From Muribaculaceae bacterium (lineage in GTDB: Bacteria; Bacteroidota; Bacteroidia; Bacteroidales; Muribaculaceae), in assembly GCA_017396945.1 (NCBI GenBank), contig JAFQKI010000010.1, positions 1-64,000 on the forward strand: 64,000 bases of DNA, read 5' to 3'. Below, one piece after another: positions 29,607 through 38,331 of the stretch. A program made the translations under genes and the position numbers. The notes under the pieces are model-generated. The model saw only the letters and a program-made list of their open reading frames with translations. It ran no database searches and was not told the origin of the DNA. Numbering within the stretch: the first letter of the stretch is position 1; every line of letters begins with the position of its first letter.

Positions 29607-30101
29607 ATGACAAAAATCTCAATCATAGTTGCGGTAACACGCAATAATGCAATTGGCACTAACGGTGACTTGCTATACCACATCAGCGCCGACCTAAAAC
29701 ACTTTAAGGAAATCACAATGGGACACCCTATCATCATGGGGCGCAAAACGTTTGAGTCATTCCCAAATGGACCATTGCCCGGACGTCGCAACATCGTGAT
29801 TACCCGTAACACCGACTATGTTCATCAAGGAATTGAAGTGGTTCATTCACTTAAAGAAGCTATTGACGCGGTAGCAGATACCGACGAAGCTATGGTAATC
29901 GGGGGAGGAGAAATTTATCGTGAAGCAATGTCGATTGCGAGTCGATTGTATCTCACCGAGATTGACGCGACAAGAGACGACGCCGACACATTTTTTCCCA
30001 ACTTCAATCGAGATGAGTGGGAGATAGAGTCACAGTCAGAAACGTTTGAAGACCCACGCAGTGGCGTCTCATATCGTTTCACTTGCTTATCTCACCGATA
30101 A
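29607..30101 (+). CDS. folA: Dihydrofolate reductase FolA
   Basis: This 164-residue cytoplasmic enzyme reduces dihydrofolate to tetrahydrofolate with NADPH and so recycles the ThyA product. Visible motifs are ISIIVAVTRNNAIGTNGDLLYHI (with the Asn-Gly-Asp-Leu region), HPIIMGRKTFESFP (NADPH site), GRRNIVITRN, and EAMVIGGGEIYREAM. It lies 14 bases after thyA in the same transcription unit, and the tRNA-Arg gene follows 27 bases after its stop. Confidence 0.96.
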   Translation: MTKISIIVAVTRNNAIGTNGDLLYHISADLKHFKEITMGHPIIMGRKTFESFPNGPLPGRRNIVITRNTDYVHQGIEVVHSLKEAIDAVADTDEAMVIGGGEIYREAMSIASRLYLTEIDATRDDADTFFPNFNRDEWEIESQSETFEDPRSGVSYRFTCLSHR

Positions 30102-30128
30102 CCACTATCTTTGTCCTCGCAAATTGTA

Positions 30129-30200
30129 GCCCCGATAGTTCAACGGATAGAATAGAAGTTTCCTAAACTTTTGATAGCAGTTCGATTCTGCTTCGGGGTA
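30129..30200 (+). tRNA. tRNA-Arg (anticodon CCT)
   Basis: A full cloverleaf can be drawn. The acceptor stem is GCCCCGA with TCGGGGT (one G-T pair), and the discriminator is A at 30200. The D stem is GTTC/GAAT, the anticodon stem GAAGT/ACTTT with loop TTCCTAA, and the T stem AGCAG/CTGCT with loop TTCGATT. The anticodon CCT is at 30162-30164, reading AGG. The CCA end is not encoded, so it must be added after transcription. Confidence 0.93.
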
Positions 30201-30231
30201 CACCCCAATAATGGTTGTCACTAATTTGGAA

Positions 30232-30268
30232 AGAACCCCAAGAGTTGGTCATAAACTCTTGGGGTTCT
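30232..30268. terminator. Strong hairpin between the tRNA-Arg gene and the minus-strand esterase gene
   Basis: A perfect 15-bp stem (30232-30246 with 30254-30268) around a seven-base loop. It sits between two converging units (tRNA on plus, esterase on minus) and probably terminates both, although neither side has a long T-run. Confidence 0.65.
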
Positions 30269-30301
30269 ACTTATACTGATAGTGTTCTCTCTCAAATCTG
30301 T

Positions 30302-31588
30302 TTACTGAGATTTGAGGGTTGTGATGAGCCAATTCCAAAGAGCGGCGGTCTGCTCAGGATATAGCCAATGACCGATGTTTTCGCCTATCATCAACGTTTT
30401 GGGGGCGGTGATGACATTGTATGTGGCGCAAGTGGTAGTGGGCGCACAAGTCAAGTCGTTATATCCATAAATATAATATACCGGAGCCTTAAGCTCACGA
30501 GCAAAGTTGGCAACATCATAGTAGCGAGCGGTTTGCAACTTTTCGGGAGTGCGATTTGCCTTGTTTTTAAACATGTGGGGCCACCCTCCGGCGCGCCCGA
30601 GAGTGTAACCCTCAAGGTCACACAATGCCGGAAAATAAACAGCGGTTGCTGATATGCGAGAATCGAGTGCCGATGTCACAATCGACAACGCCCCTCCTTG
30701 ACTGCCTCCAAGAGTTCCCACCTTTCCGTTATATTGCGGAAGTGTCTCCAAGAAGTCAATCCCTTTAACGCAACCAAGATACACACGCTTATAGTAATAG
30801 CTATCGCGATTATCATTACCATAGGTAGGGTAAGAGGCGAGCGCACCTCGATTGAGGTCGGCATAGACGCTGCCCGATAGATTCACAGGAATGCCATGTA
30901 TGCCAAGTTCAAGCACGATTACTCCTTGCGCCGCATGTGTGATGTCTCCACCCTTTTCACCGACGCCGGCTCCCGGGAAACGCAATATAGCGGGATATTT
31001 GCCTTCAGCTTTAGGCATTGTCAAGATACCATACATGCGTGTGTTGCCAATGTTTCCGTATGAGATGTGATAAACATTGACATCATCGGTGCAACGTTCA
31101 GGAATAAGTGTCATTATAGGTTTCACGGCAACACCGGCAACAGCTGACGTGTTTTTGCTCCAGAACTCATTGAAATCATCGGGTTGAGTAACTATGGGAA
31201 TTAACTTGTCGGTGTCAAAACCGACTGTGGCGAGCGTGCTATATGTGCCACCTTCATGTTTAATTGTCGCTTTGACTCTGAGAAAACCGGCTTTCTTCAT
31301 CGTACCGACATTTATACTACCCTCATTCCCACGCAAAGTAATAGAATCGGTTTTGTGGGGAGTCATTAAATCCTCACTCACCTCATATTTGATTGTCACC
31401 CCGCTCAAAGTCATACCGCAATCAAGAGCAATTACTTTCATTTTCACATTTTCTCCGATGTGATAAAGCGCGTCGGCATGGTCAGGGGCAAGAATCAGTT
31501 GCACCTTAGTGGCGCGAGGTTGTGAGACCGCACTGAGTCCCACAACCAACATTAACGCCAATATAATTTGCTTTATTTTGCGGCTCAT
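30302..31588 (-). CDS. Exported acetyl-xylan esterase-like protein (CE7 family)
   Basis: This 428-residue protein has a signal peptide (MSRKIKQIILALMLVVGLSA). Residues ~25-125 are an extra N-terminal beta domain found in Bacteroidetes members. The C-terminal alpha/beta-hydrolase shows the CE7 catalytic triad: Ser296 in GGSQGG, Asp378 in GYNDLTC and His407 in GHWLYPEQT. The family removes acetyl groups from xylan oligomers and similar acetylated sugars. Its ATG overlaps the stop of the preceding phosphodiester glycosidase-like gene by four bases (ATGA), so translation is probably coupled and the two enzymes may act on one glycan. Confidence 0.88.
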   Translation of the reverse strand: MSRKIKQIILALMLVVGLSAVSQPRATKVQLILAPDHADALYHIGENVKMKVIALDCGMTLSGVTIKYEVSEDLMTPHKTDSITLRGNEGSINVGTMKKAGFLRVKATIKHEGGTYSTLATVGFDTDKLIPIVTQPDDFNEFWSKNTSAVAGVAVKPIMTLIPERCTDDVNVYHISYGNIGNTRMYGILTMPKAEGKYPAILRFPGAGVGEKGGDITHAAQGVIVLELGIHGIPVNLSGSVYADLNRGALASYPTYGNDNRDSYYYKRVYLGCVKGIDFLETLPQYNGKVGTLGGSQGGALSIVTSALDSRISATAVYFPALCDLEGYTLGRAGGWPHMFKNKANRTPEKLQTARYYDVANFARELKAPVYYIYGYNDLTCAPTTTCATYNVITAPKTLMIGENIGHWLYPEQTAALWNWLITTLKSQ

Positions 31589-34500
31589 CTTACCACAACT
31601 TTAGTCGCTTGACCATTGACATTCACAATGTATATGCCGGCGGCGCAATCGATTTCTGTTTCACCACGGCTCACGAGCATTCCGGCGACGTTGTAAACCT
31701 CTATGGTTTCAACTTCACCTATTACGCTGATAGAACCGACACCGGCTACAACTTCAACATTATTGCCCTCTTCCACCGTGTCAATACCAACCGAAGGACT
31801 TGCCGTGAATGTGTACATTGTGGCAAGTTGTCCGGGGACATATTGATATAAACGTACTGTGCTGCCATTTATTGGCTCTGCTATGATACAATTGGGGTTG
31901 GGTGATACTGCCGTTGTTGTTAATTGGGTGTCGTGGGTAGCCACTACTTCATTTTTTGCGATATTCACAACTTGGAACCCATCTCGATAGTTTGTTCCGA
32001 TTGGTTCTACTGCAAATAGTGTATTCCCAAGGGTAAACAATGTACCTCCTGCGGTTGAATTAATGCTATTGTTGGGGTATGCTACATATTCAGTTCCATT
32101 GTGATAATAGAAGTGCTTGCTTGTACGAAGACGTACTGCTACATTATTACTGTTGATATCACTTGTCAAGGGCACTGCGACTGATTGACCATCGGCTGTA
32201 ATTGCATTAACTGCGATTGTGGTTGCCGATGTCTGAACTCCGTTTTCAAATATGATTTTTGCTACCGACGTTGCCCCTGAAGGGAAGAGATATAGAGCTC
32301 CGCCATTGCCCATGATATCGCCTACCGCTTTGCCGAGATATTGCATCTGTGCGGCTGTCACGCCTTCGGGCATAGTGATTGTAAGTGCTTGGAAGGCGTT
32401 ACCTCCCGCGGGGAGAATTTTCATTGAGGTATTTCCTCCGGCATACATCGAAGTCGAAACAACGATATTTCCGGCATCGTCGCTTGTAATAGCAGTTCCG
32501 GCAGCCGATGCTATTCCGGTATCAGACAATCCGCTTTCGCTCCAATAATATAATTTGCTATTGGCATGATCATTGATGTAGATTTTGCCGTCAAAAGCGG
32601 TTGCCCATCGAGTTTGAGAATTGGCTGTAAGATGACCTTCGGTTTGTTCCCACTCTTGAGTGAGAGTATATCCTTCATTGGCACTCTCACCTTCACTCAA
32701 GTCGCCGGCTTCGATAGAGAAACTATAAGTTGAGGCCGCTTCGGTAGTAAACGCATTATTATTGCGAGGAATACTGAACGCTTTTAGAATTTCACCATTA
32801 TTGCTCACTGTATATATATTGTTCGCCAAATCCCACGCAATATCATTGATGTTTTTTCCCATGCCGTGAGTGATGCGAATTTTTTCAGTCAACGTTGGAG
32901 TTCCGTCGGTTGAGTAGCTGATGTCATAGATTGAAAGCGTTGATTCCGAACTTGCGATGGCAATCTGAGTAAAATCGGGATTGAAACGTATGCCACCACC
33001 TCCGCGAGGAGTTGTGATGTCAAGATATTTTTGTTCTCCCGCTGAGTTTATATAAATGAGAGCAGGTTGAGTAGCAGTTGGGGATTGACGATATTGGCAA
33101 TACCACAATCCGCCACGATTGTCATAACAGATGTTTGTACCCGAATAGTTAACAGTATATTTTCCTGAAAGCGCGCTCACAGGGGCTGCCGCGCTACTCC
33201 AATTGGCTTTACTCCCCAACGCATATTGGTCAAGACGAGACACTGAAGTTACGGTGCTTGAGAATAATGTTGCTTGTCCCGACAACATGGCGAGAGTCAA
33301 TGACTCGCCAGAGCCTTTGAGGTCAAAACCGATGTTGGGCGCGGCAATGAATGTACTGCCGTTCTCATAGGCAAATGTAGTAGTGTTGAGCGAACCACCC
33401 GAGAATACGGGAGTAAACGCGGCGTCTGTCTGCACTACAGTTGCGGCATCGGGTACTTCATAGAGATAATTACCACTATCGTTTTGGCGAGTTACAAATA
33501 TACGACCATCGTCAGCTACACGCACCTTGCGGAAGTCGGCACCCGATTTTGAGCCTACGGTTTGGTCAAATGTCACACCTCCGGTGTAGGCATATTTTCC
33601 TGTAATCCAGTTTTGAATACCGATGAAGCGTGGGGTGAACATATACAGCCCTTGCCCGCCATTGGCTGAGCTATAGTGAACAGAGTTGGTCGTTGCGCGT
33701 CCCTCGGTCACATAGATGCGACCAAAGTAGGGTGACTCGAAATTGCGGTCGGTGTCAATGCCTTGTGGGTGATTAAATCGTATAGACTTAAATTCCTGAA
33801 CGGCGCCTTTCGTCGCTCCGGTCACGTTTATGCCCCATGTGTATTCACCTGCGGCAAGTCCGGCAAGGTCGATAGAGGCGGTGTGAGCCGCTTCGGTGCA
33901 ATAATCACTGCCGAGTGATACCGATTTCACTACCGCACCATTTTTCTTTATATCCACTGCTACAGCGGTAGCGGCGGTATTGAGCACATAATTTACAGTC
34001 AACTTGTTATCGGCAACAGAACCGGTCACCTCAAAAGCGTATGGATTGGCTGTCCCGGCTGCCGGAGTAACTTCCACATATTGGTCGGTAGGTGTTTCTG
34101 GAGTTCCACTATCTCCGCTCACAGAATAGATCATTATACCTCCGGCAATCGAGCGTTCGCTACCGTCGCTTGGAGAATTGATGATTTTTCCTCCAATAGC
34201 CATCTGTGCCGAGCCTCCGGCATCCATGTTTAACACATCATCGGCACCAAATTGTTTCATGATATAGCTCATGCGGGTAGTGCTGCAACCCGATGAAGAA
34301 CCATAGGTGGCATCAGCCTTATTATCGATGACACACATTACAACTTTCTTGCCATCGGCACTCACACCATAAGCCGAGCGAGAATATACGCGTGAGTTAT
34401 AGTATTCATCGGTGGCTCTGGCCGTAATCGCACCATCTTTCATAACAATTGCATTTCCGGCAACGATATTTTCAAATGCGGGGGAATATCCAGCCTCACT

Positions 34501-35454
34501 TGCGCGATTTGCGTCACACAAGTGCCAGTTATATTTAATCTTCATTTGATCGCCAACGGCAATCGACGCGAGAATGTTTTGATTAGCTCCGGGTGAAGCG
34601 ACAAGCACCAAGTCATAATTGCCGCGTGTACTGCTTGAAGAGTTTGTGCCAATTTTCCCGACTGTCGCGGTAACCCATGAGTTGTGGGTCATCGTTTGAC
34701 CGCTATTGATAGTCAAATAAACCTCAAGACCGGTGCCGGTAACTTGTGTCCCGGCTTGTCCTGCCGATGAGTCGATGACTTTTAATGCGGTTGTGCTGGG
34801 ATATTTGGGTGTAAACAACGCTAAAATATCACTTGCGTGGCAATACTTGTTGACTTCAGTCACAGTGAGATAATTGGCGTTTTCATCAGTACCCCATTTG
34901 GCTGGACACATTACCTTAATCAACGTTTGATAATTGTCAATATAAGCTTTGCCGTCAGAGGTAATGCCAAGCACTCCGGTGCGCGACGGACCGCCATTCC
35001 ATTGATCTTGATGAAAGTTGGTCTCGGTAATTATCTCGCCATTGACCATTGCGCCGCCAAGGCAAGTGTTTGTCGCATATACTCCGGCGTCGGTAGTAGT
35101 TTGAGATGACATTGACCAGAAATGGGCGTTTTGTGATGCGATAGGATGACGGCCCGCGTTTTTCTTGCGAGTGTAGTGAGTCGTCATAGCCTCGCGTTTC
35201 AAAGCCATGTCGCTACCGGTAAAAGCCTCAACCCTAACGTCGGGATTGCTCAAGTCGGCTGTCACGATGTTGACATTAATCGTTACAGGAGAGGTAAATC
35301 TCAATCTATGGTGAGTCACCCCCGAACTAAGTGTTTTGTTTTCCAATACCGTGTAGGTATAAGTTTCCCCACCGGCGGTAAAACTCTCGGCATTGCTCGA
35401 CATGGGTAATGCCATAGCCGTCAACGCCAAAAAAGAGAAGAACTGTTTTCGCAT
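31585..35454 (-). CDS. Secreted phosphodiester glycosidase-like (NAGPA) protein with propeller modules and T9SS tail
   Basis: This 1289-residue protein has a signal peptide (cleavage near SSNAES). Residues ~55-450 match the NAGPA/phosphodiester glycosidase family (GIMIYS end; RSAYGVSADGKKVVMCVID; VLNMDAGGSAQMAIGG, the metal- and substrate-site region). These enzymes uncover sugars capped by a phosphodiester. Residues ~455-560 are an Ig-like domain, about 570-930 a propeller-like region, and about 945-1220 a module closely similar to the C-terminal part of the amidase at 10285-13731 (FDGKIYINDHANSKLYYW; SVAVPLTSDIN; KHFYYHNGTEYVAYP). The last ~60 residues (EVYNVAGMLVSRGE ... GIYIVNVNG) are a T9SS type A tail. 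It is upstream of and overlaps the CE7 esterase gene. Confidence 0.82.
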   Translation of the reverse strand: MRKQFFSFLALTAMALPMSSNAESFTAGGETYTYTVLENKTLSSGVTHHRLRFTSPVTINVNIVTADLSNPDVRVEAFTGSDMALKREAMTTHYTRKKNAGRHPIASQNAHFWSMSSQTTTDAGVYATNTCLGGAMVNGEIITETNFHQDQWNGGPSRTGVLGITSDGKAYIDNYQTLIKVMCPAKWGTDENANYLTVTEVNKYCHASDILALFTPKYPSTTALKVIDSSAGQAGTQVTGTGLEVYLTINSGQTMTHNSWVTATVGKIGTNSSSSTRGNYDLVLVASPGANQNILASIAVGDQMKIKYNWHLCDANRASEAGYSPAFENIVAGNAIVMKDGAITARATDEYYNSRVYSRSAYGVSADGKKVVMCVIDNKADATYGSSSGCSTTRMSYIMKQFGADDVLNMDAGGSAQMAIGGKIINSPSDGSERSIAGGIMIYSVSGDSGTPETPTDQYVEVTPAAGTANPYAFEVTGSVADNKLTVNYVLNTAATAVAVDIKKNGAVVKSVSLGSDYCTEAAHTASIDLAGLAAGEYTWGINVTGATKGAVQEFKSIRFNHPQGIDTDRNFESPYFGRIYVTEGRATTNSVHYSSANGGQGLYMFTPRFIGIQNWITGKYAYTGGVTFDQTVGSKSGADFRKVRVADDGRIFVTRQNDSGNYLYEVPDAATVVQTDAAFTPVFSGGSLNTTTFAYENGSTFIAAPNIGFDLKGSGESLTLAMLSGQATLFSSTVTSVSRLDQYALGSKANWSSAAAPVSALSGKYTVNYSGTNICYDNRGGLWYCQYRQSPTATQPALIYINSAGEQKYLDITTPRGGGGIRFNPDFTQIAIASSESTLSIYDISYSTDGTPTLTEKIRITHGMGKNINDIAWDLANNIYTVSNNGEILKAFSIPRNNNAFTTEAASTYSFSIEAGDLSEGESANEGYTLTQEWEQTEGHLTANSQTRWATAFDGKIYINDHANSKLYYWSESGLSDTGIASAAGTAITSDDAGNIVVSTSMYAGGNTSMKILPAGGNAFQALTITMPEGVTAAQMQYLGKAVGDIMGNGGALYLFPSGATSVAKIIFENGVQTSATTIAVNAITADGQSVAVPLTSDINSNNVAVRLRTSKHFYYHNGTEYVAYPNNSINSTAGGTLFTLGNTLFAVEPIGTNYRDGFQVVNIAKNEVVATHDTQLTTTAVSPNPNCIIAEPINGSTVRLYQYVPGQLATMYTFTASPSVGIDTVEEGNNVEVVAGVGSISVIGEVETIEVYNVAGMLVSRGETEIDCAAGIYIVNVNGQATKVVVR

Positions 35455-35493
35455 AATCGTTAGTATTTTTATGTTAGTATTTATTCTATTTCA

Positions 35494-35501
35494 CAAATTT
35501 A
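35494..35501 (-). promoter_or_regulatory. -7 box (TAAATTTG on minus strand) of the NAGPA-esterase operon
   Basis: CAAATTTA on the plus strand lies about 40 bases upstream of the ATG at 35454. It is the best TAnnTTTG match in the region. Confidence 0.5.
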
Positions 35502-35607
35502 GATATAAATCTTGATTTATATGCCGAAGAAATAAGAAAAAATCAAGATTTATATCTACTAATTGCAATTATTACTGCCCGCTAAAAGTTCATACATCAT
35601 TATAAAG

Positions 35608-35650
35608 ATAGGGCTGTCCCCCGATTTTGGAAGTCAGCCCTATTTTATTT
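35608..35650 (+). terminator. Hairpin with T-rich tail in front of the transposase remnant
   Basis: ATAGGGCTG (35608-35616) pairs with CAGCCCTAT (35635-35643), followed by a T-rich tract. The sequence GGGCTGTCCC also resembles the ends of insertion sequences, so it may be the relic left end of the IS. It lies 43 bases before the remnant start codon. Confidence 0.5.
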
Positions 35651-35686
35651 TGGTTATCATTGAGTTACCACACTAAAAGTTTAACC

Positions 35687-35960
35687 ATGAGCAAAAGTAC
35701 AATTTCTTCGGTCAGCCGATATATTGGCAGCAAATAAAACTGTTAGACAAGTCCAAAATTCTTCAATTCAGCCGTAATCATGGTGGTAGCTTTGATGGCT
35801 TTACCCATCTGCTTACGATGCTCTATGCCGTGATAATGCGCTTCGATGCATTGCGTTAGAGATAGAATAATACTCTGAAAGTGCTTCTGCTCATAACTCA
35901 ACTTTTTTGTTTGCGAAATTATTACTTGTAGAGTTGAGTGACGGTAAGCAAAACACAGCG
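35687..35960 (+). pseudogene. Remnant of an IS4-type transposase (N-terminal part)
   Basis: An ATG at 35687 gives MSKST and then shifts frame. The frame one step away reads NFFGQPIYWQQIKLLDKSK, continues with ILQFSRNHGG-SFDGFTHLL and TMLYAVIMRFDALR, and then meets a stop (35857-35859). This matches the N-terminal DUF4372-type region of IS4-family transposases common in Bacteroides. Compared with my memory of such proteins, about five residues are missing after HGG. A third frame continues weakly (ALEIE). At least two frameshifts, a deletion and stops make it non-functional. The rest of the 820-base gap (about 35960-36240) shows no gene and no clear structure. Confidence 0.6.
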
Positions 35961-36245
35961 TATCGGTGCAAAAGAATCAGCCGAAGCGAAACCGTAACGA
36001 AGATATAAGAAAACTCCTATATCTGCAACCGTAATCGCTTAACAAGTATTGCTATTCAATCTGTTACAGCAACCAGTATAACCCATTGAAAGCAATATTC
36101 AAAGTAACGGAATAGTAACGAAACATTGTCATTTCTTGGCTTCTCATTGGCTTTTGATGGCACAGCAACATATTGGCAAACACCGGTAAATCACTAACAG
36201 ACAACATTCTTTCCCCGTTTTGCATTCACTTTCGTTTCTTTGTTG

Positions 36246-36253
36246 TATCTTTG
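36246..36253 (+). promoter_or_regulatory. -7 box TATCTTTG before the Mrp gene
   Basis: It matches TAnnTTTG; a TTTG at 36219-36222 may be the -33 element. The leader to the ATG at 36275 is about 15 bases. Confidence 0.6.
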
Positions 36254-36274
36254 TAATAAATAAAAAATACTGAT

Positions 36275-37380
36275 ATGGAAAGATTATATCCCGCATTGAT
36301 ATTGGATGCGTTGAAAAATGTGCGCTATCCCGGAAATGGTAAAAATATCGTAGAACTTGAAATGGTCGAAGATGACATACGCATTGACGGCAATAAGGTG
36401 TCGTTTTCATTGATTTTTGAGAAACCTACCGATCCATTCATTAAATCATTGGTAAAATCGGCTGAGACAGCTATTTTGACTTATATCTCTCCAGAAGTGG
36501 AGATTAAAGGCAACATCGCGGTGAAGACTCGTCAAGTGGTGCATGCTCCCGTTAATCCGCTTCCCGGTGTAAAAAACATCATCGGAGTGTCATCGGGCAA
36601 AGGCGGTGTAGGGAAATCGACCGTTGCCAGTAATCTCGCCGTGGCTCTCGCTCGCGAGGGTTACAAAGTGGGGTTGCTCGATGCCGACATTTTCGGTCCG
36701 TCGGTACCTAAATGTTTGGCGTGGAAGATGAGCAACTATTCATGCACAATGTTGACGGACGCGACTTGATAATACCGGTTGAACGCTATGGCGTGAAAAT
36801 GCTGTCGATAGGTTTTGTCGTTGACAAAAACTCTCCGGTGTTGTGGCGCGGTGGTATGGCGTCTAACGCGTTGAAACAACTCATCACCGATGCCGATTGG
36901 GGCGAACTCGATTATTTCCTCATCGATATGCCCCCCGGCACAAGCGACATACACTTAACTCTCGTGCAGACGCTTGGCATTACCGGGGTAATCGTAGTCA
37001 GCACCCCGCAAGAGGTGGCTCTCGCCGATGCCCGCAAGGGTATCGCAATGTTCACCGGCGACAAGGTGAATGTACCCATTCTCGGTCTTGTCGAAAACAT
37101 GGCATGGTTCACTCCGGCACCTCATCCCGAAGAACGCTACTACATATTTGGTCGCGAGGGTGGTGTGAAACTCGCCGAAGAACTCGGTGTGAAACTGTTG
37201 GCACAGATACCGGTTGTCGGCTCAATTTGTGAAGGTGGCGACAATGGAGCGCCCATCGCTCTTGAAGACTCAATCGCCGGACAAGCGTTTATGCACCTTG
37301 CCCATGAGGCGATTGACGCAATCGACGCGCGCAACGAGGACTTGCCCCCTACGATAAAAGTTGATGTAGCAAAACGATAA
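36275..37380 (+). pseudogene. mrp: Mrp/ApbC iron-sulfur cluster carrier ATPase, interrupted by a one-base frameshift
   Basis: Together the two frames encode a normal Mrp-type P-loop ATPase (about 368 residues), which loads Fe-S clusters into apoproteins in the cytoplasm. Frame 1 (36275 on) holds the DUF59-like N-domain, the deviant Walker [12 protein letters not shown] (~residues 108-118) and [13 protein letters not shown]. At CCTAAATG (36707-36714) one A seems to be missing. Frame 1 then runs on to a stop at 36769, while the true continuation starts in another frame at ATG 36712 ([10 protein letters not shown]) and holds FLIDMPPGTSD and LVENMAWF. The C-terminal CPxC motif of some Mrp proteins is absent; I believe this is normal for this group. 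It is either a sequencing or assembly error in the A-run or a real lesion. Confidence 0.85.
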
Positions 37381-37392
37381 AACTCTACCGTT

Positions 37393-38331
37393 ATGACAAA
37401 TCGCACAAATAACATCGTCGCGTTAGTGTTAATGCTTGCAACGTCGTTTCTCTCGGGAAATGCGCAAGCATTGTCGCAATCGCCATTGCAAGTCACATCA
37501 GGGCAATTACAACACTTGGAGATTTATTCTCCCGAAATGGTAGAAACCATCAAAGTGGATATATGGACTCCACAAGGCTATTCACCACAAGAGAAATATC
37601 CTGTGGTGTATATGCACGACGGACAAAACCTGTTTGACGCCTCATCGACTTGGAATCATCAGGCATGGGAAATGGACTCCGTCGCGGGTGAACTCATTGA
37701 AACCGGCAAAATTCCACCGGTGATAATCGTGGGAATACATAGCGTTAACTCTACTCGACTCGGTGACTTGATGCCCGAAAAACCATTGAAATATCTCACT
37801 TGCGACACCGTCAAGCAATTTATTGTAAATAGCATGTGTCGAGGCAAGTTGCGTGCCGATGAATATCTCGCGTTTATCGTGAACACTCTCAAGCCGTTTA
37901 TTGATAGCAATTTCTCAACCGACCCGACAATGGAAGCTACATCTATAATGGGTTCAAGCATGGGAGGACTGATTTCAATCTATGGAATGGCTGAATATCC
38001 CGAAGTGTTTGGCTCGGCGGCGTGCTTGTCAACTCACTGGAGTGGCACGATCGACAGCAACCCCGATTTTCCCAATGCGATGATACGCTATTTAGGAGAA
38101 TCGCTGCCACGAGACAACAAGCATTACCTTTATATGGACAATGGTGATTGTATGATCGATACCTTATATACTCCTCACTTCAACCGCATAAATGTTATTG
38201 CCCGCGATGAATGGGGTTTTGGCGACAACCGATTGTTGACACGCTATTTGCCCGGTGCTTCGCACTGCGAGCGTGATTGGGCTGAACGAGTGGCGTTGCC
38301 TCTGACATTTATACTCAATAAAAAACGCTGA
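37393..38331 (+). CDS. Exported alpha/beta-hydrolase esterase (esterase D / enterochelin esterase type)
   Basis: This 312-residue protein has a signal sequence (hydrophobic core IVALVLMLATSFLSG, cleavage near NAQA). The hydrolase fold shows VDIWTPQGYSPQEKYPVVYMHDGQNLFD, typical of the putative esterase family (PF00756). The nucleophile elbow is GSSMGG (Ser189) and a C-terminal His291 in GASHCERDW completes the probable triad. The substrate is unknown; relatives hydrolyse acyl or feruloyl esters on sugars. The stop codon overlaps the next start (TGATG), so the downstream membrane protein is translationally coupled. It starts 12 bases after the Mrp gene. Confidence 0.82.
   Translation: MTNRTNNIVALVLMLATSFLSGNAQALSQSPLQVTSGQLQHLEIYSPEMVETIKVDIWTPQGYSPQEKYPVVYMHDGQNLFDASSTWNHQAWEMDSVAGELIETGKIPPVIIVGIHSVNSTRLGDLMPEKPLKYLTCDTVKQFIVNSMCRGKLRADEYLAFIVNTLKPFIDSNFSTDPTMEATSIMGSSMGGLISIYGMAEYPEVFGSAACLSTHWSGTIDSNPDFPNAMIRYLGESLPRDNKHYLYMDNGDCMIDTLYTPHFNRINVIARDEWGFGDNRLLTRYLPGASHCERDWAERVALPLTFILNKKR

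Noticed and set aside
30232-30268. Hairpin after tRNA-Arg as a second tRNA or attachment site
   Set aside because: It is a simple perfect stem-loop without cloverleaf elements, and no tRNA 3'-end duplicate is seen nearby.
36707-36769. Programmed ribosomal frameshift in mrp
   Set aside because: A -1 shift at AAA would place the tRNA on TAA, and there is no X-XXY-YYZ heptamer or clear downstream stem; an error or mutation is simpler.
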